From Bifidobacterium aemilianum (GTDB lineage: Bacteria > Actinomycetota > Actinomycetes > Actinomycetales > Bifidobacteriaceae), in the NCBI RefSeq assembly GCF_003315635.1, contig NZ_PDCG01000002.1:310001-374000 (forward strand): a stretch of 64,000 bases of DNA, given 5' to 3'. Under the pieces are notes generated by a model. It saw nothing but the letters and a program-made list of their open reading frames with translations. It had not been told where the DNA came from and did no database searches. Shown here piece by piece: positions 19,814 through 28,872 of the stretch. Positions within the stretch are counted from its first letter, which is position 1. Each line of letters starts with the position of its first letter. The translations under genes and the position numbers were made by a program.

Positions 19814-22414
19814 TCACAGACATGTAGCCGTCTTCCTGCTTCTGCCTAGCAGGCGGGAGATCAGCCAGGTGATGGCGTAGATCGCGGCGGCCAGGACCAG
19901 GACGATCATGGTGGCCCTGAGGGTGCGGTCGGAGGGGATCGACAGGGCGAAGAAGTTGGCCACAGGCGGCACGAAGATACCGATGACACCAACGGCGGCG
20001 AAGAAGGCCACCAACAGACCACGCCAGGATTTGAGCGGCATGGCCACCCGCCCCAGAACGAACACGCCGAGCACGAAGACAACAATGGCGCAGGTGGTTC
20101 TCAATGTGGCCAGGTCGGAGGGCTTGGAGAGATTCCAATGCAGCATAGGCGGCAGCAGCCAGGCCGACAGGAGCACGGACAAGGCTATGGCGATGCCTCC
20201 TGGCAGGGCGAAATGAACCACGCGTTTGAGGAAACCAGGAATATAGCGGCGGTTATTGGGGGCCAAGGCCAATATGAAGGCTGGCAGGCCGATGGTCAGG
20301 CCACCGATGTAGGTGATGTGCCGGGGCAGGTAGGGGAAGGGAATGGCCGTCAGTACCACCCCCAGGGAGATGAGCGCCGAGTAGACTGTCTTGACCAGGA
20401 AGAGGCTGGCGACCCGCTCCATGTTCGCCATGACCTGCCGGCCCCGCGCCACCACATCAGGCAGGTGGGAGAACTTGGAATCCACCAGGACCAACTGGGC
20501 TACGGCCTTGGTGGCCGCTGCGGCATTGCCCATGGCGATACCCAAATCGGCCTCCTTGAGAGCCAGGGCATCGTTGACCCCATCGCCCGTCATGGCGACC
20601 ACATGCCCCTTGGCGTGGAGGGCATCGACAATGGCCTTCTTCTGCTCGGGGAGGACCCGGCCCAGCACGTCCACATCCTCCATGACAACGGCCAGCTGAT
20701 TGAGGTCCGAGGGGAGCTGGCGGGCGTCCATGATCCGAGGAATCTGGTCACCCGTCAACCCGACCTTGGCTGCTATGGCGCCGACGGTGACCGGGTTGTC
20801 ACCGGAGATGACCCGGCAGCGCACGCCCTGATCCCGGAACCAGGCCAGGGTTGGCTGCGCGTCCTCACGGATATGTTCGGAACACAGGACCAGGGCCACT
20901 GGCTGACTATCTGCAAAGAGTGTGGGGGAATCCATGAATCCCTCGATATCGAAGCCGCCCTCATCCGACTGACTGGCTGAGTCAGCAGCCGTCACCGAAT
21001 CCAAGGATTTTCTGGCCAGGAGGAGCACACGGCTTCCTGACTTGGCGTAGCCATCCACCCTGCCGGCCACCGACGCGGAGTCTCCTTCAAAGGCGGAGAG
21101 CAGGAGTTCTGGGGCACCCATGGTCCACAGGGTCCCATCCTCAATGATGGCGCTCCACTTGCGGGCCGAAGAGAAGGGAACCCTCCCCTGCACCGGGCCG
21201 GGTTGGTAGCCCTCCTTGGAGAGGCCGGCCAGAACGGCCTGACCTGTGCCGTTGGGGTTTGCCTCGTTGGATAGGTCGTAGAAGGCCTGACGAACGATAT
21301 GCCCATCAATCTGCCCATCCAAGAGGACCACATCGTCCAGCACGATGCTGCCGTCCGTGATGGTGCCGGTCTTGTCCAGATTCAGCGAGTCCACACGGGC
21401 CAGCGTCTCGACCGATTCCAACTCCTGGACCAGGGTGTTCTCCCTGGCCAGGCGTATGGAGGCGATGGCGAAATTCAAGGAGGTCAGGAGGACCAGGCCC
21501 TCAGGAATCATGCCCACCACCCCGGCCACAGCCGACACCACGGCCTGCCGCCACAGGCCGGTGCCAATGGCTGTCTGCCAGCCGCCCACCGCCCGTATCT
21601 GCGACCAGATCAGCAGGAGGCACAGGGGAATGACCACCACGGTCATGACCTTCAGGATCGTATTGATGCCCTGGGTCAGGTCAGAGGTCGTCTTCTTGTA
21701 GACCCTGGCCTTGGCGGCGAGCTTGGCGGCGTAGCCGTGCTCCCCCACTTGGTCCACCCTCACCAAGGCCAGGCCGGAGACGGCGTTGGAACCCGAATAC
21801 ACCTGGTCGCCAGGCCCCTTCCTGACCGTGCGGGATTCGCCGGTCAGCATGGATTCATCAAGCTCCAGCCCCCAGGTATGCACAATGGTGGAGTCAGCAG
21901 GAATCTGCTCGCCTGAGCGCACCCAGAGCAGGTCTCCCAAGACTATCTGCCCATGGTCGATCTCTATGTTGCCCCCATGGCGGCGGACCAGGGACCGCGA
22001 GGAGACCAGGATGGAAAGCTTGTCCAAGGTGAGCTTGGCCTTGAGCTCGGTACCAATGCCAATGCCGGTATTGAAGATGATGATGATGCCGAAGACCGCG
22101 TCCTTCCAGGAACCAGTCAGGAGCACCAGGAGCATGGCGGCCACAATGATGCCATTGAAGAGAGTGAATACATTGGCACGAATTATCTGCCCCAGAGACC
22201 GGGAGGTCTCCTCCTTGAGGGCGTTGACCTTCCCCTCCTCCGTCAGGGAACGGACCTGGGCCTGGCTGAGTCCCTGCTCACTGACCTCCGGCATGGCATC
22301 GGGAGTGCCTGGACCGGTAGGCTTTCCAGCAGTCTGGGCTGTGGGCACACCGGCATCGGTCCGTGTCTCGGATCTCTCCTGCCGTAGCTGCTTTAAGCCT
22401 TCCTGGTCCCTCAT
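19814..22414 (-). CDS. Cation-transporting P-type ATPase, CtpE-like
   Basis: An 866-residue P-type ATPase of the cytoplasmic membrane. Seen in order: an N-terminal Gly/Pro-rich extension (about 60 residues), the actuator motif LTGESR, membrane helix 4 with MIPEGLVLLTS, the phosphorylation motif NLDKTGTITDG near residue 350, the hinge TGDGVNDALALKEADLGIAMG, and about ten hydrophobic segments. No N-terminal heavy-metal domain and no CPC motif are present, so it is not a copper or heavy-metal pump. The PEG motif and layout match mycobacterial CtpE, a calcium importer; calcium as substrate is inference. It starts nine bases past the upstream lipoprotein gene, after AGGAGGGTGCT. Confidence 0.85.
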   Translation of the reverse strand: MRDQEGLKQLRQERSETRTDAGVPTAQTAGKPTGPGTPDAMPEVSEQGLSQAQVRSLTEEGKVNALKEETSRSLGQIIRANVFTLFNGIIVAAMLLVLLTGSWKDAVFGIIIIFNTGIGIGTELKAKLTLDKLSILVSSRSLVRRHGGNIEIDHGQIVLGDLLWVRSGEQIPADSTIVHTWGLELDESMLTGESRTVRKGPGDQVYSGSNAVSGLALVRVDQVGEHGYAAKLAAKARVYKKTTSDLTQGINTILKVMTVVVIPLCLLLIWSQIRAVGGWQTAIGTGLWRQAVVSAVAGVVGMIPEGLVLLTSLNFAIASIRLARENTLVQELESVETLARVDSLNLDKTGTITDGSIVLDDVVLLDGQIDGHIVRQAFYDLSNEANPNGTGQAVLAGLSKEGYQPGPVQGRVPFSSARKWSAIIEDGTLWTMGAPELLLSAFEGDSASVAGRVDGYAKSGSRVLLLARKSLDSVTAADSASQSDEGGFDIEGFMDSPTLFADSQPVALVLCSEHIREDAQPTLAWFRDQGVRCRVISGDNPVTVGAIAAKVGLTGDQIPRIMDARQLPSDLNQLAVVMEDVDVLGRVLPEQKKAIVDALHAKGHVVAMTGDGVNDALALKEADLGIAMGNAAAATKAVAQLVLVDSKFSHLPDVVARGRQVMANMERVASLFLVKTVYSALISLGVVLTAIPFPYLPRHITYIGGLTIGLPAFILALAPNNRRYIPGFLKRVVHFALPGGIAIALSVLLSAWLLPPMLHWNLSKPSDLATLRTTCAIVVFVLGVFVLGRVAMPLKSWRGLLVAFFAAVGVIGIFVPPVANFFALSIPSDRTLRATMIVLVLAAAIYAITWLISRLLGRSRKTATCL

Positions 22415-22423
22415 AGCACCCTC

Positions 22424-23011
22424 CTACTGTGTCTTCACTATCAGGTCGCGCTTATGGGGATTGGCGTTGACGATGCTCATCAAGGCGGCATCCATAGGCA
22501 CTGCCTGCCCACTATGATTATCCACGGTCAGCCTGGCCGCAAACAGCCGCTCATCCTTTGGCTGGTCGATCGGATCCACCAGCACCACCGCTATGCCGGC
22601 GGCGCGAACCTTACCCAAGGCCCGGTTCCACGCATCGGTCTGAGTCCCCTGCCATTGCAGACGGTTGATCACGACACCATTGACGGCCTGCCCTGCCAGG
22701 TCTTCCAAGCCACGTCGGGCGGCTTGGAAGGGATCGTGGACATCAGTAACCGCTATGTAGGTGGTCTTCAATCCAGCGTCAGAGCAGGCCTTGAGAAGAC
22801 GGGCATCGGATTGGAGGTCCATAGAGCCGATGAACCCCAGGCGCACATCCGGCCGGTCTATGCTGTCATGGTCCACGGCGGCTGCCGACCGGGAGTCGCC
22901 CACAGCTGCCCCGGAGGGTGTGCAGGCACTCAGAAGGCCGCAAAGCGGTAGGCAGGCCGCGACCATTGCGCTGACCAACCGAACCCGCCCGAAGCCTGAA
23001 TGCTGAGTCAT
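22424..23011 (-). CDS. Half-size periplasmic-binding-like lipoprotein
   Basis: A 195-residue predicted lipoprotein. The signal peptide ends in the lipobox LLSAC near residue 30. The mature part (VRLGFIGSMDLQSDARLLKACSDAG at its start, with GVVINRLQWQG and IAVVLVDPIDQP later) resembles lobe I of sugar-type substrate-binding proteins of the Peripla_BP_4 kind, but the second lobe is missing and the protein is roughly half the usual size. The gene overlaps the upstream methyltransferase by ATGA and is followed nine bases later by the P-type ATPase, so it is translated from the same transcript. It may be a decayed or re-purposed binding protein; the role is unknown. Confidence 0.65.
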   Translation of the reverse strand: MTQHSGFGRVRLVSAMVAACLPLCGLLSACTPSGAAVGDSRSAAAVDHDSIDRPDVRLGFIGSMDLQSDARLLKACSDAGLKTTYIAVTDVHDPFQAARRGLEDLAGQAVNGVVINRLQWQGTQTDAWNRALGKVRAAGIAVVLVDPIDQPKDERLFAARLTVDNHSGQAVPMDAALMSIVNANPHKRDLIVKTQ

Positions 23012-24336
23012 CGGCGCCCTGCCTGGGACCTGTCCGGCAACTTCCTGGTGAAAAGGGCCACCGTCTCCACATGGTGGGTCATGGGGTAGATATCGAAGGC
23101 CCGAATGTCGGTCAGCCCATAACCCAATTCAGTCAGGATGGCCGTATCCCGGGCCAGGCTGGTTGGATCACAGGCGATATAGATGATGTTCCTGGCCTTG
23201 GATTCGGCCATGAGCCTGCATACCTTGGCTTTGGCACCGGCTCTGGGTGGGTCCAGAACAATCAGTTCAGGGTGGCTCAACCGCTTGGGGAGATTGGTGG
23301 AGAGGACCCTGGCCACATCCCCTCCCCTGGCGACCACATCGCCGAATCCGGCCGCCTGGAGGTTGGCGTGGGCCTGCTTGGCGGCGATCTTGTTGCCCTC
23401 GATGCTCAAGACCTTGGAGGAATCCTGGGCCTGGGCAGCCAGCGGCAGGGTGAACAGGCCGGCCCCTGAATACAGGTCCCAGATGGATCTGGGCTTGGAG
23501 GCGCCACAGACCCGGTCGACCAGTTCCATAAGATGGCTGCCCAAGACTTCGGGGGCCTGCCGATGGACCTGCCAGAAACCTTGGGAGCCGACCTGATAGT
23601 CATGGATCCCATCGGCCATACCCACCTGCTCACGCAGGACCGCAGAGCCTGCCCTGAGCTGACCGCCAACAGTGAAGGCGTAGTCGTCGCCAACAGCCTT
23701 GACCAGCGCCTCCTGGTCAGCGCTGGCTGTATCAATGCCCCAGGGCTCTGGTACAGCCAGTCGCAGCTGGGCACCAGGCTCATAGGACGACTGCCAAAGT
23801 CCCAGTTCGGCGGCCACAGCCAGGAGGGCCTTGCTCGCCAGGGGCATATCCTTGATGGCCACCCGTTCATGGGTGCCCCGCCTACGCATGGAAGGCCTGC
23901 CCTGCTCATCGGCGATCAGTTCGATGCGGGTGCGCCAGTTGAGCCCGCCCAGAGCCAGGTCCGATTCGACCCGTTCGACGGGCACATCCGCCAGGTCCTG
24001 GTGGCCCATTCGGCGCATCTGTTCCTTAATCAGCGCTGACTTCCAGCGGAGTTGACCCTCAAGGCTGACATGGACCAGATCGGCCCCACCAACGCCGCCG
24101 CCCTGGGCCAGGGGTCCAGCCAGGGGCCAGGTGGGCTGGACCCGGTCATCACTGGCCTCCTCGACCGCCACAACCTCGCCTGTCCAGAAGCGGTCCTCAC
24201 GGTCATAGGGTTCATCAAGCTTTACCTGGACCAGCTCGCCAGGCAGGGCGAACCGCACGAAGACCACGCGCCCATCAATATGGCCCACGCAGCGGCCCTG
24301 ATCGGCATAGCGTTCAATGCGAACTGTCGTCTGCAT
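23008..24336 (-). CDS. Class I SAM-dependent RNA uracil-C5 methyltransferase (TrmA/RlmC/RlmD family)
   Basis: A 442-residue RNA m5U methyltransferase. Seen: an N-terminal TRAM domain (MQTTVRIERYADQGRCVGHIDG region), the SAM-binding motif DLYSGAGLFTLPLA near residue 290, LIVLDPPRAGAK near 365 and the catalytic cysteine in IYIACDPTSLARD near 393. Whether it modifies 23S rRNA or tRNA cannot be told. Cluster cysteines of RlmD are not evident. Start 24336 follows AAGAAGGAATT; the open frame runs on upstream inside the DUF3159 gene. It is the first gene of an overlapping set with the lipoprotein and the ATPase. Confidence 0.88.
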   Translation of the reverse strand: MQTTVRIERYADQGRCVGHIDGRVVFVRFALPGELVQVKLDEPYDREDRFWTGEVVAVEEASDDRVQPTWPLAGPLAQGGGVGGADLVHVSLEGQLRWKSALIKEQMRRMGHQDLADVPVERVESDLALGGLNWRTRIELIADEQGRPSMRRRGTHERVAIKDMPLASKALLAVAAELGLWQSSYEPGAQLRLAVPEPWGIDTASADQEALVKAVGDDYAFTVGGQLRAGSAVLREQVGMADGIHDYQVGSQGFWQVHRQAPEVLGSHLMELVDRVCGASKPRSIWDLYSGAGLFTLPLAAQAQDSSKVLSIEGNKIAAKQAHANLQAAGFGDVVARGGDVARVLSTNLPKRLSHPELIVLDPPRAGAKAKVCRLMAESKARNIIYIACDPTSLARDTAILTELGYGLTDIRAFDIYPMTHHVETVALFTRKLPDRSQAGRR

Positions 24337-24397
24337 AATTCCTTCTTGTGTCTTCTTGGCTTCTTGTATGTCGTAATGGCGAATCTTGCGTCCGCGT

Positions 24398-25333
24398 CTA
24401 GGCCGGATCCGCAGCCCCAGTCGCCAGAGTCGGGTCTGCCCCACGGCTTGCGCCGGTCTGTGAGTCCGTCAGCTCGCTCCTGCCAGCATCCTCGGCAGGA
24501 GCCTGTGGGTTCGGAAGATCATCAGCGCCTTCAGCCTCTGCCTGGCGCTCCGCCAGCTTGTGCCGGTGCATGGGGCCTGCCACAATCAGGTAGGAGACCC
24601 AAATGGTCAGGGCCCAGAGTGGAATGCCCATGGCCAAGCGTGCGCTTCCCAGGGCGGTGACATGGTTGGTCAGGTAGAGGGGAACCTGAATCAGCAGTCT
24701 GCCACCAAACAGGCCTATCCACAGCAGGGTGATGACATCATAGGCCCTACGCAGCTCACGATCGGAACGCCAGGAGTTGAGCCATTCCCTGAAGTGGTCC
24801 ATGGGCAGGCTGCGGATGAACTCGATGACTGCTCCCAGGCCAGGCACCCGGACCAGCAGGGACAGGCCCAGGAGCGAGGCGTAGACCACATTCGTGATGA
24901 AGCCAAACATGTAGTAGTTCCGGGCCTCGTGGCTCTTGGCTGCCCAGACCAAGCAGATGCCCACCGCTATCAGTCCGCTCAAGGCGCCCAGCACCGACTG
25001 ACGCTGGCAGAGTCTGACCACCACCTGCAGCAGGGCCAGGAGGCCGGAGATGATGATAGTCAACCGCAGGTCGGAGCTGATGATGAAAGCCACGACGAAC
25101 ACCAGGCCGGGTAGCATGGATTCAATGACGCCACGCGGGCCACCGATGGCTGCTATGACGGAGAAATCATCCCCATCGCCAACCTGTGCCAAGGCCGCCA
25201 GACCCGTCCCCTTGGCCCGGGCCTTGGACCCAGCCTTGTCTGCCGGCCTGTCCGGACCGGCTCCTGGGCCAGCCAATCCCTGCCCAGCTTCCGTGTTCCG
25301 TTCTTCCTCTGCCATATCCGCCTTATCTGTCAT
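24398..25333 (-). CDS. DUF3159 family membrane protein
   Basis: A 311-residue protein with about five or six hydrophobic segments between residues 60 and 260, matching the actinobacterial DUF3159 family (VIAAIGGPRGVIESMLPGLVF near residue 60, core GGPRGVIESMLPG). The first 50 residues and the last 50 are low-complexity and cytoplasmic in character. Relatives are encoded beside DUF3710, as here. The function is unknown. The ATG at 25333 follows AGGAGCTGGCAGCC. Confidence 0.8.
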   Translation of the reverse strand: MTDKADMAEEERNTEAGQGLAGPGAGPDRPADKAGSKARAKGTGLAALAQVGDGDDFSVIAAIGGPRGVIESMLPGLVFVVAFIISSDLRLTIIISGLLALLQVVVRLCQRQSVLGALSGLIAVGICLVWAAKSHEARNYYMFGFITNVVYASLLGLSLLVRVPGLGAVIEFIRSLPMDHFREWLNSWRSDRELRRAYDVITLLWIGLFGGRLLIQVPLYLTNHVTALGSARLAMGIPLWALTIWVSYLIVAGPMHRHKLAERQAEAEGADDLPNPQAPAEDAGRSELTDSQTGASRGADPTLATGAADPA

Positions 25334-25402
25334 GGCTGCCAGCTCCTGACAGCACCGGCCCCTACTGTATCGCCTGGGTCCGGCTCTGAAATTCCGGTAT
25401 GG

Positions 25403-26263
25403 TCAGCGCACTTCCGAGAACATGGGACCACGGGAGAGGGTTGTCTTGACCTCTACCTCCTGATCGGAATCAAAGGGGCCAGTGGGCTTATCGGGAATGC
25501 TGGCGGCACCCGACTCTTCATTGCTTCCATCGCCATCGACGGCCTCTGCCGCCGCCTTGCGTTCAGCTGGTGAAACGGGAGGGTGCATGGGGATCAGATC
25601 ATGGGGGGCCAGGGGCTCCTCACCACGATCGACGACAATGTCAGCGAAGTAGCCGTTCAAGGCCTCGGTCTCAGGGCTGTTGGGGTTCGTCGCCGCCTTG
25701 CCGGTGAAGATGCCACGCAGCATCCAACGGGGTCCGTCAACAGCCACGATGCGGGTCACCACGGTCTTGCCGCCCTTGACCGATACCGGCATACGCACCT
25801 CTGTGCCGAAGACACCCTCAACCTCGCTGGCACCGTCCTTGTGTAGGAGCTCCTCGCGCACATCGTCCCACAGGCCCATGGACTTGGGGGCTGCGAAGGC
25901 CTCCAATTCCAGGCTGGAGGAGCCGTAACTGATGGTGCAGCTCCTGACCTCCTGACGGGTCTTGTCCGCCCCGATCCTCAGTTCGATGCCCTTGAGGAAA
26001 GGCAGGTAGAAGGCACCCATGTCCAGGTACTCGTCATAGTCGGGCAGGTCCTCATCCTTGATGTCCCATGGGCCGCGATCCTCCCCTCGGCCCTCATAGG
26101 AGCCGGAGACCTCCCCGCTAAAGGACGGATGGTCACCCTGGTTTTCAGGGTCCTTATCCACTTCGCCATCAACCCCGGCAGCCTCGGTCTGATCCAGCTC
26201 ATCCGCAGGCTGCTCCTCAACCTCATCACGATGCTTTTTCCTGCCGAATCCAAACAATCCCAT
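25403..26263 (-). CDS. DUF3710 family protein
   Basis: A 286-residue soluble protein of unknown function. It begins MGLFGFGRKKHRDE, continues with an acidic stretch, and then the DUF3710 core (DMGAFYLPFLKGIELRIGAD near residue 80, VVTRIVAVDGPRWMLRG near residue 165). In many actinobacteria it sits between dut and an OB-fold or DUF3159 gene. Only the DUF3159 neighbour is seen here. ATG 26263 follows GAGGAACC. Confidence 0.85.
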   Translation of the reverse strand: MGLFGFGRKKHRDEVEEQPADELDQTEAAGVDGEVDKDPENQGDHPSFSGEVSGSYEGRGEDRGPWDIKDEDLPDYDEYLDMGAFYLPFLKGIELRIGADKTRQEVRSCTISYGSSSLELEAFAAPKSMGLWDDVREELLHKDGASEVEGVFGTEVRMPVSVKGGKTVVTRIVAVDGPRWMLRGIFTGKAATNPNSPETEALNGYFADIVVDRGEEPLAPHDLIPMHPPVSPAERKAAAEAVDGDGSNEESGAASIPDKPTGPFDSDQEVEVKTTLSRGPMFSEVR

Positions 26264-26380
26264 GGTTCCTCATTTCAAACGGTTGCAACCCTCAATAGCC
26301 TAACACCCAGGCGGTAATTCATCGGCCTCCTTTCCACCGACTCAAGGCCCCCGGCAGTGCCTGTGAACGGCAGCGCAAGC

Positions 26381-27349
26381 CTAGGCCCGGGGGAAAGCCT
26401 GTCCGTATCGCTCCTTGAGCTGTTCAATGGAGACATGCGTGTAACGCTGGGTGGTCCGCAGGGAGGAGTGGCCCAAGAGCTCCTGGACCTGCCGCAGATC
26501 GGCTCCCCCATCCAGCAGATGCGTGGCCGCACTGTGTCGCAGGGCATGGGGGGCTATATCCGGCACGCCGGCCTCCCTAGCTTTGGCATGGACCACACTC
26601 CGGGCTATGCGCTGGTCCAGTCGGCCCCCTCGCGCTCCCAGGAAGAGGGCCTGGGTCACTGTGCCGTCTGAAGCCAGCACCGGCCTGCCCTCCCCGCCCA
26701 GCCAAGCCTCCAGGGCACGCGCTGCGGGCTGGCCGAAGGGAATCACGCGTTCCTTGTCCCCCTTGCCCAGCACCCTGGCCGTACGATTGCCGAAATCAAG
26801 GTCGCGCATGTTCAATCCGACCAACTCGGCCACACGCATACCGGTGGCATAGAGCAGCTCCACTATGGCGGCATCACGGAGGGCCAGCGCCTCCTGCCGG
26901 GGACTGCGTTCGACGGCCTGGCCGGCTGGTCGACCCCCTGCGGCGCCGGCTGGTTGGCGCTGATCGCAGTCATCCTCGACCTGCTCCATCAGATGTTCAG
27001 CCTGGGCCTGGCTCAGAACGGTTGGCAGGCTGTTGGCGATCTTTGGGGTCATCAGGCTGGCGGCTGGATTGCTGCTGATGATGCCATGGTCATGGGCCCA
27101 CCCGAAGAAGGCCCGTAGAGCGACCGTCTTTCTGGCCATGCTGGAACGGGCATGGGAACCGGTCTGGCTGGCCATCCAGGACCGCAGATCGTCAATGGTG
27201 AGTTCCTGAAGGTCCTCGTTCCCCTGCTGCCACAGGTAGTGCAGGCATTGGCTGATGTCAGCCCCATAAGCCTTGAGCGTGTTGGTGCTCAGCCCCTTGT
27301 TGGCCCGGGCATAGGCGAGAAAACCATCCAGCTCCTTGTTAAATTTCAT
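26381..27349 (-). CDS. xerC: Tyrosine recombinase XerC
   Basis: One of the two recombinases that resolve chromosome dimers at dif. The 322-residue product has an N-terminal core-binding domain (FLAYARANKGLSTNTLKAYGADI) and the catalytic domain with Arg in YATGMRVAEL, His-x2-Arg in HALRHSAATHLL and the nucleophile Tyr in SLRTTQRYTH. Between the two domains, about residues 128-155, lies a Gly/Ala/Pro/Arg-rich insertion (ending RSPRQEALALRD) not usual in XerC. ATG 27349 follows GGAGTGGAAGC. The second recombinase, XerD, is encoded 8 kb away in the same window. Confidence 0.92.
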   Translation of the reverse strand: MKFNKELDGFLAYARANKGLSTNTLKAYGADISQCLHYLWQQGNEDLQELTIDDLRSWMASQTGSHARSSMARKTVALRAFFGWAHDHGIISSNPAASLMTPKIANSLPTVLSQAQAEHLMEQVEDDCDQRQPAGAAGGRPAGQAVERSPRQEALALRDAAIVELLYATGMRVAELVGLNMRDLDFGNRTARVLGKGDKERVIPFGQPAARALEAWLGGEGRPVLASDGTVTQALFLGARGGRLDQRIARSVVHAKAREAGVPDIAPHALRHSAATHLLDGGADLRQVQELLGHSSLRTTQRYTHVSIEQLKERYGQAFPRA

Positions 27350-27469
27350 GCTTCCACTCCTTCCCTGCCCTCATTCACAGCTCACTGCCCTGGGCCCCAG
27401 ACCCCCTTGACCGGCAGGGGCTAAGATGCCTGTCAGAAGCTTAATCGTCCACGCAAGGAGCCAGACCAC

Positions 27470-27733
27470 ATGCCCATACCATTGCCTTCGACCATACCAA
27501 GCGGTGCCAGAGTGGTGGTGCGCACGGCCGAGGGCCGGGACCCGGCGGATGGCCGCATGAAGTACCGGGACTACGTGGGCCATGTGATCTCCTGGGATGG
27601 GCGGACACTCAAGCTCAACCGCGATGCCAGCGCCAACGGCGAGCGCCCCGCCCAATCCATCTGCCTGCAAGCGGCCAGCATAGTCGCCCTCAAGCCCATC
27701 CCCGAACGCCCCGAGCCCAAGAGCGGCCGGTAA
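27470..27733 (+). CDS. Small SH3-like conserved protein
   Basis: An 87-residue protein with the pattern of a small beta barrel: SGARVVVRTAEGRD, DYVGHVISWDGRTLKLN, then SICLQAASIVALKPIPERP. This resembles the N-terminal SH3-like domain found in front of some actinobacterial acetyltransferases of the Rv0428c type, here without the acetyltransferase. I recall small bifidobacterial proteins of this kind being filed as DUF6725, not verified. It is divergent from xerC. Function unknown. Confidence 0.7.
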   Translation: MPIPLPSTIPSGARVVVRTAEGRDPADGRMKYRDYVGHVISWDGRTLKLNRDASANGERPAQSICLQAASIVALKPIPERPEPKSGR

Positions 27734-27798
27734 GCACCTCCAACCGCTCAGCAACCCCTGTCACGCCACACAAGGCCAGGACCTAGGCCTGAACTGGT

Positions 27799-28872
27799 CT
27801 AGAGGGTGGGGCCTTGCAGGACTATGGCCTGGTCGGCGCTGGGCATGGAGACAATACGCTGACCTTGCTTGGCGGAGTTGATCAGGGTCTCTTGCCAGGT
27901 CGAGGGGCTTAGGGACAGAGGCATGGTGGCCTTGGCCTGCTGCGAGGAGTCCGCCTCAGCTGGCTCCTGTTGTGCTGGCTCTTCGGGGGTCCGAGCATGC
28001 GCTGGGGCAGGCACAGGGGGCCGGCCGGCCTGGGCCTTGACCTGGCGGAAGGGCTGGCCTTGGGTGAAGAAGTCCTGCATGGCCTCCTCCCGCCCCTCCC
28101 TGATGGCATCCGCATAGGAGACCAGGCGGTCGGCCATCCGCCGCAGCAAGGCCTCCACATTGATGGGGTTCTCATCAATCATGGCTCGGGTCCGTTGGGG
28201 ATCGGTCAGCGCCACTCGGGTCATATCCCGCCATGAGCCGGCAGATAGGGCCAAGGCGACGTTGCGCTCGGGACTGGCACAGAGCTGGTTGATGAGGGCC
28301 GTGGCCACGGCGTGGGGCATGTGGGAAATCAGCGCGGCGGCCCTGTCATGGGTATGGTCATCGAGGACAATCAGCCGGTTGTGCAAGGTCTCGGTGATGG
28401 TTTGGGACACCTGAAGGAAGCGCTGAAAATCAGTGTTCTGGTCCACGGTCACAGCCCACAGGGCATCATCGAAAAGCTCCGGATCGGAAGCGGCGAACCC
28501 CGACCTCTCATTCCCGGTCATGGGGTGGGCCCCCACATAGACGGACTCAAGACCAGCCTGGCGAACCTGCTCCCTGACCAACCCCTTGACCGACCCCACA
28601 TCGGTCAGTGTGCTGGCCGGATCCATGACCGGCGCCAGCGCGGCAAGCATGTCAGGCATGGCCCTGAGCGGATTGCACAGTACCAGCAACTCGGGCTTGG
28701 CCTCAGCCAGCGCCTGAAGGCTGGGCAGGCACTCGATGCCATCGGCCTGGGCGGCAGCGTAGGGGCGGGGCGTGTGGTTCCATGCAAGCACCTGGCAACC
28801 AGCATCAACCATACGCCGGGCCAATGAGCCACCAATCAGGCCCAGTCCCACTATGCCGACGGTCCTTACCAT
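27799..28872 (-). CDS. tyrA: Prephenate dehydrogenase
   Basis: TyrA oxidatively decarboxylates prephenate to 4-hydroxyphenylpyruvate, the tyrosine branch from chorismate. The 357-residue product has the N-terminal dinucleotide-binding fold VGIVGLGLIGGSLA and the active-site region GAHPMTGNERSGF, then the helical dimerisation domain with HMPHAVATALINQL. The last 80 residues are Ala/Pro/Gln rich without an ACT domain. Start 28872 is set by GGAGGGAATTGCT; the ATG overlaps the pheA stop by seven bases, so the two are translationally coupled. Confidence 0.93.
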   Translation of the reverse strand: MVRTVGIVGLGLIGGSLARRMVDAGCQVLAWNHTPRPYAAAQADGIECLPSLQALAEAKPELLVLCNPLRAMPDMLAALAPVMDPASTLTDVGSVKGLVREQVRQAGLESVYVGAHPMTGNERSGFAASDPELFDDALWAVTVDQNTDFQRFLQVSQTITETLHNRLIVLDDHTHDRAAALISHMPHAVATALINQLCASPERNVALALSAGSWRDMTRVALTDPQRTRAMIDENPINVEALLRRMADRLVSYADAIREGREEAMQDFFTQGQPFRQVKAQAGRPPVPAPAHARTPEEPAQQEPAEADSSQQAKATMPLSLSPSTWQETLINSAKQGQRIVSMPSADQAIVLQGPTL

